The notes under the pieces: model-generated | Told to the model about the DNA's origin: nothing | The model's database searches: none | The model's input: the letters and a program-made list of their open reading frames with translations, nothing else | Translations under genes and position numbers: made by a program | In this document: piece after piece, positions 7,201 through 10,121 of the stretch | Layout: each line of letters opens with the position of its first letter | Numbering within the stretch: the first letter of the stretch is position 1 | NCBI GenBank assembly: GCA_026770585.1 | Contig: MU646308.1 | Coordinates: 49,030 to 59,150 of the forward strand | Length of the DNA stretch: 10,121 nucleotides | Source: Baffinella frigidus | Lineage: Eukaryota; Cryptophyceae; Cryptomonadales; Baffinellaceae | Direction of reading: 5' to 3'

Positions 7201-7313
7201 TGCTGCGCGCGGAGGCGACGCGCAGGGCGCAGCTATTCGAACGGCGCGTGGCAACTGCCATGGCGCAGCACGAGCGCCGCTGCGGCAGAGAGGGCCCGGG
7301 AATCTGGAAGTGA
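3788..7313 (+). CDS. Ankyrin-repeat protein, seven-exon gene model
   Basis: Proposed exons: 3788-4189, 4284-4327, 4498-4528, 4607-4663, 5472-5557, 6210-6294, 7191-7313. All introns are GT-AG, and the joined frame is 828 nt, 275 residues. Ankyrin repeats cover about residues 4-34, 36-68, 69-109 (with a roughly nine-residue Gly/Ala/Arg insertion), 111-143, 144-176, 177-209 and a partial one to about 230. Signature TPLH-type turns are GETPLHYAA, DGATALHGAA, LWTPLYVA and GVTPLHRAA, and each repeat carries a LL(D/E)KGA-like second helix. A basic Arg-rich tail of 40 residues ends in GIWK. Ankyrin repeats bind other proteins; no catalytic domain, signal peptide or membrane segment is seen, so the partner is unknown. 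The start ATG has G at -3 and +4, and an in-frame TGA lies 30 bases upstream. Repeat periodicity continues across every junction, which supports introns 1 to 5. The exon 6 donor is less certain: GTGAGT at 6308 is a stronger donor but shifts the tail frame. A 5' untranslated exon is possible. Confidence 0.82.
4190..4283 (+). other. Intron 1, made of CCCTCAA/CCCTAAA repeat
   Basis: The donor is AGG|GTAAAC and the acceptor AAACCCAG|GGAGCC, phase 0. The whole 94-base interior is degenerate telomere-like repeat (AACCCTCAACCCTCAACC, then CTCTAAACCC). Across the junction the protein reads LLER-GADPN, the expected end of an ankyrin repeat, so splicing here is well supported. Unspliced translation gives a Pro-Gln-Pro-Ser-Thr run that is clearly repeat-derived. 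Confidence 0.85.
4328..4497 (+). other. Intron 2, repeat-filled, with duplicated exon sequence
   Basis: The donor is CCGCT|GTACGTGGC and the acceptor GAACCAG|GTACGTGGC, phase 2. The first nine intron bases equal the first nine bases of exon 3. The interior is CCCTGAA/CCCTAAA repeat plus a second copy of part of exon 2 at 4380-4424, offset by 81 bases. Removing the intron restores LWTPLYVACEAGH, a standard ankyrin helix. Splice variants using the second GTACGT at 4409 are possible but lack a matching acceptor. Confidence 0.85.
4380..4424 (+). pseudogene. Second copy of exon 2 segment inside intron 2
   Basis: CTGAAGACAAATGACCTG and the following bases through CCGCTGTACGTGGCCCCAAA repeat 4299-4343 with two substitutions. 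The copies are exactly 81 bases (27 codons) apart, the period including telomere-like repeat. The frame from exon 2 hits TGA before this copy, and there is no good acceptor before it, so it is probably not an exon. Confidence 0.8.
4529..4606 (+). other. Intron 3, made of telomere-like repeat
   Basis: The donor is GCG|GTCGAAACCC and the acceptor AAACCAG|GTTGTCAAG, phase 0. The 78-base interior is AAACCC/CCTAAA/CCTAAAG repeat. Splicing joins GHCA to VVKMLL, completing the second helix of ankyrin repeat 5. As in intron 2, both edges begin with GT (GTCG at the donor, GTTG at the start of exon 4). Confidence 0.8.
4669..4766 (+). repeat. Family A foldback repeat, copy 2
   Basis: Starts five bases into intron 4. 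Arms CCTCCCCCTAGGACCC and GGTCCTAGGGGGGG pair around GTAGGCCTATGCCTAGGG. The tail TTATGAGCGAGGTACCCCTG is identical or nearly so to the other copies. Frames through the tail read Tyr-Glu-Arg-Gly-Thr-Pro, but this is a repeat translation. Confidence 0.85.
4796..5169 (+). repeat. Tandem acceptor-like array, CT tract plus GCAGGTGG
   Basis: A unit of about 35 to 45 bases, roughly GGTATNAACAAACGTCTCTC followed by CT repeat and GCAGGTGG, recurs. GCAG sites end near 4814, 4850, 4887, 5079 and 5169, with a decayed GCAT at 5112-5115. Each is a plausible 3' splice site. Only the last type, repeated at 5471, leads into coding sequence. The array is interrupted by the foldback element at 4905-5050. Confidence 0.7.
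4905..5050. repeat. Foldback (MITE-like) element
   Basis: Left end ATCCGGACGAGTATTTTAGT with CAGATACGAT, right end ATCGTATTTGAGT with CAAATACTCGCCGCGAT. They are imperfect inverted repeats of about 35 bases. A second inverted pair inside is AACGAAAATTACT and AGTAATTTTCGTT. It splits the acceptor-like array, so it probably inserted after that array formed. The element at 8831-8893 shares CATCCGG and AAAATTACTACAC with it. Confidence 0.75.
5170..5196 (+). pseudogene. Truncated copy of exon 5 start, copy a
   Basis: It follows CTCTCTCTCTCGCAG exactly as the real exon does and reads V-T-P-L-H-R-T-A-E, then Ile-Ser-stop. Against exon 5 (V-T-P-L-H-R-A-A-E) there are three base changes: two synonymous third-position changes and one Ala to Thr. 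Because a stop follows within two codons it cannot replace exon 5, though it could form a truncated isoform if spliced. Confidence 0.8.
5294..5312 (+). pseudogene. Truncated copy of exon 5 start, copy b
   Basis: GTGACGCCCCTACATCGCA is identical to the first 19 bases of copy a at 5170 and differs from true exon 5 (5472) at two positions. There is no CT tract or AG before it, so it is a duplicated fragment rather than an exon. Confidence 0.75.
5558..6209 (+). other. Intron 5, with head-to-head telomere-like arrays
   Basis: The donor is TGCAG|GTTTGT and the acceptor TCTCTCTCTCTCTCCAG|GACACG, phase 2, 652 bases. The 5' part (5567-5730) is C-rich repeat (CCCTCAA, CCCTGAA, CCGAAACC). The 3' part (5785-6120) is G-rich TTTAGGG repeat and variants, including TTTATGG, GCTTAGGG and a clean TTTAGGG run at 6073-6119. 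The two arms are complementary in sense and could fold, bringing the splice sites together. Confidence 0.8.
5785..6120 (+). repeat. TTTAGGG telomere-like array inside intron 5
   Basis: Blocks of homogeneous variants follow one another: TTTAGGG, TTTATGG (5817-5858), mixed, GCTTAGGG (6025-6068), then about seven clean TTTAGGG units. Block structure of this kind indicates local slippage and homogenisation. It is interstitial: coding exons flank it on both sides. Confidence 0.95.
6325..6455. repeat. Inverted telomere-like pair in intron 6
   Basis: GTTTGGGGTTTAGGGTTTGG and GAGGGTTGAGG on the left, CTCTAAACCCTAAACC and CCTAAAACCTAAACCC on the right, separated by about 20 bases of AT-rich sequence. 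They are roughly complementary arms of 50 to 60 bases. Confidence 0.85.
6457..6477 (+). pseudogene. Fragment of exon 7 (AEATRRA)
   Basis: Reads Ala-Glu-Ala-Thr-Arg-Arg-Ala, identical in protein to codons 8 to 14 after the 7190 acceptor. Two base differences, GCG to GCT and GCG to GCC, are both synonymous. It lies directly after the CCCTAAA repeat, without a splice site. It is followed by GGGGTACATAAATGACGGCC, a string also found in variant form at 7107 and 7131. Confidence 0.7.
6526..6692. repeat. Foldback (MITE-like) element, 167 bp
   Basis: The left arm runs from about 6533 to 6569 (ACTCCCTACCACCAGC, then CAGAAGTGAAC) and is inverted at 6654-6690 (GTTCACTTCTGAGG, then GCTGGTGGTACTCTCC). 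The centre is a nearly perfect stem: ATTTCCCCTGGGTGGTAAAT at 6587-6606 against ATTTACCACCCAGGGGAAT at 6614-6632 with a seven-base loop. There is no coding capacity. It is probably a non-autonomous transposon derivative. Confidence 0.85.
6787..6842 (+). repeat. Family A repeat, copy 3 (5' truncated)
   Basis: Only the right half is present: GGCCCTATGGTGGTCCTAGG, GGGG, then CTTTCTTATGAGCGAGGTAC and CCCTG. The CCTCCCCCTAGGACCC arm is missing, replaced by unrelated CAACAGACT sequence. Confidence 0.8.
6865..6929. repeat. Two small hairpins, GTCGACAT and GACCTAAAGGA
   Basis: GTCGACAT at 6865-6872 is inverted at 6893-6900. GACCTAAAGGA at 6898-6908 is inverted perfectly at 6919-6929 around a 10-base loop. 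CCTAAAGGACCTAAAGGA recurs near 9125-9142, and GGTCCTTTAGG near 8461, so this is another small dispersed motif. Confidence 0.7.
7063..7086 (+). pseudogene. Fragment of exon 7 start (IAFLLRAE)
   Basis: Preceded by CCCCGCCAG, an acceptor-like AG, and reads I-A-F-L-L-R-A-E, identical in protein to the first eight codons after the 7190 acceptor. All three base differences (ATC/ATT, GCG/GCA, CGC/CGT) are synonymous third-position changes. After GAG the copy diverges into CCCCCACCC repeat-like sequence. It may be an alternative acceptor or a remnant. Confidence 0.75.
7108..7157. repeat. Two tandem copies of a 23 to 25-base motif
   Basis: GGTACATACATGCCGGCCGT then GTT, followed directly by GGTACATATATATGACGGCT then GTGTT. 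A third related copy lies at about 6491-6514. No function seen. Confidence 0.7.
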
Positions 7314-7322
7314 TCCGCGGAC

Positions 7323-7429
7323 TATCCATTAAGTGGCGAGGCGTTTAAATTGGACCGCCAAGAGGTCCTAGGCAGGTCCTAGGGCCCTACTGTAGGGCGT
7401 ATGGGCCTACTCGCCACTTGAGAGAGATA
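7323..7429. repeat. Family B short inverted-terminal repeat element, copy 3
   Basis: Left end TATCCATTAAGTGGCGAG and right end CTCGCCACTTGAGAGAGATA are inverted copies. The internal GGTCCTAGGGCCCTACTGTA core matches copy 2. It begins 10 bases after the ankyrin stop codon, so it probably lies in the 3' untranslated region. Confidence 0.8.
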
Positions 7430-7518
7430 TCCTCAGGACCAACTTGTGTCCTTACGGTATTGCCTACCGCAGGGTCCTAGGGATTGTTCACTTGTGGGTT
7501 ATTCAGGAAATGCCTTCG

Positions 7519-7572
7519 ATGGCACAGCACGAGCCCCGCTGTTGCAGAGAAGGGCCAGGGATCTGGAAGTGA
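7519..7572 (+). pseudogene. Copy of the ankyrin gene's last codons with stop (copy c)
   Basis: Reads M-A-Q-H-E-P-R-C-C-R-E-G-P-G-I-W-K-stop against M-A-Q-H-E-R-R-C-G-R-E-G-P-G-I-W-K-stop in the gene (7260-7313). Eight base differences: six synonymous third-position, two changing an amino acid. Upstream sequence is not related, and I see no good acceptor close before it. It could be an alternative terminal exon or a degenerate duplicate. Confidence 0.75.
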
Positions 7573-7681
7573 CAATCCCCAAGTTGACACGCTGGGTGTG
7601 CGGTACACACCCGTCGACTTTGGAGCGGGGAAGAGATTGGGCGCACTAGATAAGTGAGCGCAAATAGACTGAGACTGAGCT

Positions 7682-7783
7682 ACAGGGGGACCTCCCCCTA
7701 GGACCCTACAGTAGGCCAGTGCCTAGGGCCCTAGATGGTGGTCCTAGGGGGTGGGCGTTTTCTTATGAGCGAGATATCCCTGC
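7682..7783 (+). repeat. Family A foldback repeat, copy 4
   Basis: Arms CCTCCCCCTAGGACCC and GGTCCTAGGGGG with centre GTAGGCCAGTGCCTAGGG. The tail TTCTTATGAGCGAGATATCC is slightly diverged from other copies. Confidence 0.85.
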
Positions 7784-7791
7784 AGGGGGTC

Positions 7792-7839
7792 CAGCATCAG
7801 CGCCGGTGTGGCAGAGAGGCGCCGGGGATTTGCAAGTGA
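7792..7839 (+). pseudogene. Copy of the ankyrin gene's last codons with stop (copy d)
   Basis: Reads Q-H-Q-R-R-C-G-R-E-A-P-G-I-C-K-stop. Most differences from the gene are third-position synonymous (CAC/CAT, CGC/CGG, TGC/TGT, GGA/GGG, ATC/ATT). Three residues change (Glu to Gln, Gly to Ala, Trp to Cys). It lies just after family A copy 4, behind a CCCTGCAG string that is acceptor-like. Confidence 0.7.
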
Positions 7840-7843
7840 CAAC

Positions 7844-7942
7844 TTCGCTCATAAGAAACCGCCTCCTCCTAGGACCCTACAGTAGGACCATGCCTAGGGC
7901 CATATGGTGGTGCTAGGGGGGTTGCGCCTCTAGGCGAGGTCC
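7844..7942 (+). repeat. Family A foldback repeat, copy 5, with both outer arms
   Basis: Begins TCGCTCATAAGAAACCGCC, the inverted form of the tail, then TCCTCCTAGGACCC and GTAGGACCATGCCTAGGG, then GTGGTGCTAGGGGGG and a decayed GCGAGGT. It shows that a full element has the TTATGAGCGAGG tail at both ends as inverted repeats. Confidence 0.8.
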
Positions 7943-7959
7943 ACTTGGTGTTAAGTAGA

Positions 7960-8037
7960 ATTAGGATTAGCCAAGTTAGCTTTAGAATCAGAATGAAGGA
8001 ACTTAGCTTTACGTAAAATTAGGATCAGCCAAGTTAG
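7960..8037. repeat. Direct repeat, 20 bases, period 58
   Basis: ATTAGGATTAGCCAAGTTAG at 7960-7979 and ATTAGGATCAGCCAAGTTAG at 8018-8037 differ at one base. TTAGCTTTA follows the first and also occurs near 8003. The DNA here is AT-richer than its neighbours, and no gene is seen. Confidence 0.85.
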
Positions 8038-8039
8038 TT

Positions 8040-8350
8040 AGGACGCGGTCAGGGAAAAGTCCCGTCAAGACATGGCAGACGCAAGTTATCTTCGTCTACG
8101 TTGTATTTGGTGATGTATGACTCGGGGCAGGTGACTGTCTAGAGCATCTTCTGCTCTCGTGTCGCCACCCACCAGAATTACTCTCGAACGAGGACAGGAC
8201 ATCCGTTCCTAGGGGACAGGAAGGTAGATCTAAGGCTACCAGTAACGGGTGTTGGAATGAATGAATGAAGTCGTGCGAATCACTCATTGCCAGGCTTGGT
8301 CGGCTCCAGACACAGATCGTCATTGTATTGGCATGTGTGGACCACAACGG
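8040..8350. other. No recognisable gene
   Basis: A minus-strand open frame (8096-8419) starts inside family A copy 6 and has no recognisable motif. A short (GAAT)n run lies near 8255-8268. Otherwise this is unremarkable single-copy-looking sequence. Confidence 0.5.
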
Positions 8351-8370
8351 AGGCTGTGGTTGAGCTGGAC

Positions 8371-8468
8371 GTACAGGGGTACCTCGCTCATAAGGAGCCG
8401 CACCCCCCCCTAGCACCACCGTAGGGCCATAGGCATAGGCCTACTGATGGACCCTGGGGAGGTCCTTT
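8371..8468 (-). repeat. Family A foldback repeat, copy 6 (inverted orientation)
   Basis: Reads the reverse complement of the other copies: TACAGGGGTACCTCGCTCAT, AAGGAGCCGCACCC, CCTAGCACCACC, CATAGGCATAGGCCTACTG, ACCCTGGGGAGG. Upstream GGCTGTGGTTGAGCTGGAC is similar to the sequence before copy 7, so the repeat unit may extend further. Confidence 0.8.
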
Positions 8469-8474
8469 AGGTGA

Positions 8475-8830
8475 GTGTCTTTATGCGAGTATTGGCTTGC
8501 ATGAACCACCGAGCTAAGAGGAACCACTGGGTTGCAACCGAAACGTCTTATCCGCCAATTTTTGCGGGTGGCAATTTTACCCGAAACACACATCGGGGTT
8601 TCTTCAAAAGCGGCCAATTTGTGGAGAAGAGTTGTGAACTGACCGCAATTCCCGAATTCTAGACAGTCGTTCCGCGTAGAGAGAGTACATGTGCAGAATC
8701 AGAGACTTTTAGAAGTACAGGGGTTACTTGCGATGAAGAACACAAACCTCCCGCAGGGTGGTCCTATGCTCCTACTACGGCGGTGTGGACCTAATCCGGG
8801 AACACGTTAAAGTTGAATGATTTTGGCCAC
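8475..8830. other. No supported gene
   Basis: A 63-codon frame (8471-8662) is open but has no recognisable family, repeat or splice support. CCGCCAATTTTTGCGG near 8550 is a small hairpin, and GGCCAATTT recurs near 8611. Nothing else stands out. Confidence 0.5.
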
Positions 8831-8893
8831 AAAATTTACTACACATGATCATACTGATAATAGTAAAGCATTCGTGTAGTAATTTTCCGGATG
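8831..8893. repeat. Short foldback, probable deleted relative of the 4905 element
   Basis: AAAATTTACTACAC at 8831-8844 and GTGTAGTAATTTT at 8874-8886 are inverted copies. The right flank CCGGATG matches, inverted, the CATCCGG end of the element at 4905-5050, which also contains GAAAATTACTACACG. Confidence 0.6.
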
Positions 8894-8940
8894 AGAGCTA
8901 GTTCGCGAGCAACCCCTGTACCACCACGGTCACCATGTAG

Positions 8941-8973
8941 GCACCCCCACCGTGGCTCTGTTTGAGCAGGACC
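8941..8973. repeat. 33-base dispersed repeat, also at 9449-9481
   Basis: GCACCCCCACCGTGGCTCTG then TTTGAGCAGGACC here, and GCACCCCCACCGAGGCTGCG then TCTGAGCAGGACC at 9449, about five mismatches in 33. The first is joined to family A copy 7. The second is not followed by family A sequence. Confidence 0.75.
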
Positions 8974-9080
8974 TACAGGGGTACCTCGCTCATAAGGAGC
9001 CCCCTGTCCACCCCAGGTGACAACCGTAGGGGGACTAGGTGTGGGCCTACTGTAGGGTCCCAGGAGGGTGCGGCTCCTTG
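8971..9080 (-). repeat. Family A foldback repeat, copy 7 (inverted, diverged)
   Basis: CCTACAGGGGTACCTCGCTC, ATAAGGAGCC, then a diverged middle and GTGGGCCTACTGTAGGGTCC, then GGTGCGGCTCCTTGTG, which is the opposite outer arm (AAGGAGCCGC inverted). A further GGAGCGAGGTAACCCTGTAG at 9140-9159 repeats the tail. Confidence 0.75.
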
Positions 9081-9249
9081 TGCAGATAAGTTCCAGTGTC
9101 CGTCTATGTTGGGAGCTCGAAGAACCTAAAGGACCTAAAGGAGCGAGGTAACCCTGTAGGGAGGAATCGCCGTCTTGCCGAACCCATCCACACGAGGCTG
9201 CCCAAGCACCCTTTTTAGATGTCGATTGTAAGCGGTTTGTACGGAGTTG

Positions 9250-9286
9250 GTCACGTGGCCGCCCCAAAAGCGGGCGGTCACGTGAC
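9250..9286. repeat. Hairpin with CACGTG in both arms
   Basis: GTCACGTGGCCGCCC at 9250-9264 and GGGCGGTCACGTGAC at 9272-9286 pair with one mismatch around a seven-base loop. CACGTG is the E-box/G-box core, and another CACGTG is at about 9318. Whether these bind a regulator is unknown. Confidence 0.75.
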
Positions 9287-9355
9287 TAAACATATGAAAA
9301 TTACAACACAATACCTCACGTGAACAGCTCCCTGGGTTTTAAAAAGGGTGTCTGA

Positions 9356-9727
9356 TCCGCCTCGTGTGAATTCCGCTGTGCGAGAGACCTTTATTACTAC
9401 CGACACGGCCACCGGCGAGACCTTTGTTTCTACCAACACGGCCGCTATGCACCCCCACCGAGGCTGCGTCTGAGCAGGACCGGGAGAGAGTTCGTCAAGC
9501 TAAGGACCGGAGCCAACCCGCCCAGCGATCTGGTTCGTTGGGCGACTAGTGAAGCGATAGCTGCAGCTTTGCACCCGCGGCCCTTTCAGACTGAAAGGGT
9601 CGAAACGAAGGTTGACTCGCGAAACCGGGACTCCAAGGGGGCTCGATCGAGCGTCGTCTTGCCTGCTTCAGGGTTTAGAGTTCAGGGTTTAGTGTTTCGG
9701 GTTTCGGGTTTCGGGTTTCGGGTTTAA
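9356..9727 (+). CDS. Open frame without ATG, possible exon or chance frame
   Basis: 124 codons open between TGA at 9353 and TAA at 9725, with no ATG in the first part. Translation is Arg-rich at first, then a mixed stretch near codons 44-85 containing ANPPSDLVRWATSEAIAAAL, before running into TTTAGGG/TTTCGGG repeat at 9669. The end is certainly repeat-derived. The middle is protein-like, but I recognise no family and see no convincing splice sites. A second frame carries a small repeat, ETFITTDTA and ETFVSTNTA. Confidence 0.15.
   Translation, partial: SASCEFRCARDLYYYRHGHRRDLCFYQHGRYAPPPRLRLSRTGREFVKLRTGANPPSDLVRWATSEAIAAALHPRPFQTERVETKVDSRNRDSKGARSSVVLPASGFRVQGLVFRVSGFGFRV
9384..9444. repeat. 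Imperfect tandem pair, period about 33
   Basis: GAGACCTTTATTACTACCGA followed by CACGGCC, then GAGACCTTTGTTTCTACCAA followed by CACGGCC. The two units differ by a few substitutions. Read in one frame both encode ETF(I/V)(T/S)T(D/N)TA. Confidence 0.75.
9581..9599. repeat. Small perfect hairpin
   Basis: CCCTTTCAG and CTGAAAGGG, nine-base perfect arms with a single A between. No clear role. Confidence 0.7.
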
Positions 9728-10121
9728 GTTTTAGGTTTTAGGTTTTAGGTTTTAGGTTTTCGTGTTTCGTGTTTCGTGTTTCGTGTCTCGTGTCTCGTGT
9801 CTCGTGTCTCGTGTTTCGTGTTTCGTGTTCCGGGTCCAGGATATACCCCGCATGGTTGTGCCCCTTGGGCCTTGGGGTTTAGTGTTTAGTGTTTAGTGTT
9901 TAGTGTTCAGGGTTTAGGGTTTGGGGTTTAGGGTTCAGGGTTTAGGGTTCACAGTTTCGGGTTTAGGGTTCAAAGTTCAAGCTTCAGGGTTTCGGGTTCA
10001 GGATCTACCCCGCGTGGTCGTGCCCCGCGTGTTTCGTGTTTCGTGTTTCATGTTTCGGGTTTGGGGTTTGGGGTTTGGGGTTTGGGGTTTGGGGTTTGGG
10101 GTTTGGGGTTTGGGGTTTGGG
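9669..10121 (+). repeat. Telomere-like variant arrays at the right end
   Basis: Successive blocks of seven-base variants: TTTAGAG/TTCAGGG, TTTCGGG, TTTTAGG, TTTCGTG, TCTCGTG, TTTAGTG, TTTAGGG, then about nine TTTGGGG units running to the end of the window. CAGGATATACCCCGCATGG (9837) and CAGGATCTACCCCGCGTGG (9999) are non-telomeric islands repeated at 162 bases. The G-rich strand points to the right end, the orientation expected near a chromosome end, but the impurity argues for a subtelomeric or interstitial array. Confidence 0.9.

Noticed and set aside
7036-7332. 98-codon + frame containing IAFLLRAE as a separate gene
   Set aside because: Its start derives from an exon 7 fragment, and its second half reads exon 7 in a different frame from the one supported by synonymous changes.
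7960-8037. CRISPR array
   Set aside because: Only two copies of a 20-base repeat, and the context is eukaryotic.
8096-9267. Minus-strand frames 8096-8419 and 8839-9267
   Set aside because: Both take part of their sequence from family A repeats and hairpins, with no recognisable protein family.

Overview
The window looks like nuclear DNA of a unicellular eukaryote, most likely a microalga. Three things point that way. There are many TTTAGGG-type (CCCTAAA) telomere-like arrays and degenerate derivatives. There is a spliced gene with GT-AG introns and strong CT-rich tracts before the acceptors. Short foldback repeats are abundant, and nothing resembles operons or Shine-Dalgarno sites. The exact lineage (haptophyte, dinoflagellate, pelagophyte or other) cannot be settled from sequence alone. 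Both ends run into low-complexity DNA (a G run plus GA microsatellite on the left, TTTGGGG repeats on the right), as at the ends of a contig broken by repeats.

Layout. 1-425: long GA then TC microsatellites as an inverted pair. 430-1700: single-copy-looking DNA with two copies of a short inverted-terminal repeat (family B), one copy of a second foldback repeat (family A), a 36-bp near-palindrome and a weak open frame. 1700-2330: GC-rich, with a weak minus-strand open frame. 2330-3700: no recognisable gene, AT-richer, a few hairpins. 3788-7313: the one gene I can support well, a spliced ankyrin-repeat protein on the + strand. 7314-9660: repeat-rich DNA with degenerate copies of the gene's last exon, further family A and B copies and hairpins. 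9669-10121: telomere-like variant arrays.

The ankyrin gene. Seven exons (3788-4189, 4284-4327, 4498-4528, 4607-4663, 5472-5557, 6210-6294, 7191-7313) join in one frame to give 275 residues with six ankyrin repeats, a partial seventh and a short basic tail. Introns 1 to 3 consist almost wholly of degenerate CCCTAAA/CCCTGAA repeat, with donor and acceptor at the edges of the repeat. Introns 5 and 6 hold opposed telomere-like arrays that could pair. Intron 4 holds a family A element, a foldback element, a tandem series of acceptor-like CT...GCAG sites and two false copies of the start of exon 5. Fragments of exons 2, 5 and 7 are repeated in introns or downstream. For exons 5 and 7 most differences are synonymous, which supports the chosen frame and suggests recurrent local duplication of exon pieces.

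There is no metabolic pathway or multigene system to assemble here. The interest lies in how this gene's introns and repeated exon pieces are built from telomere-like and foldback repeats.
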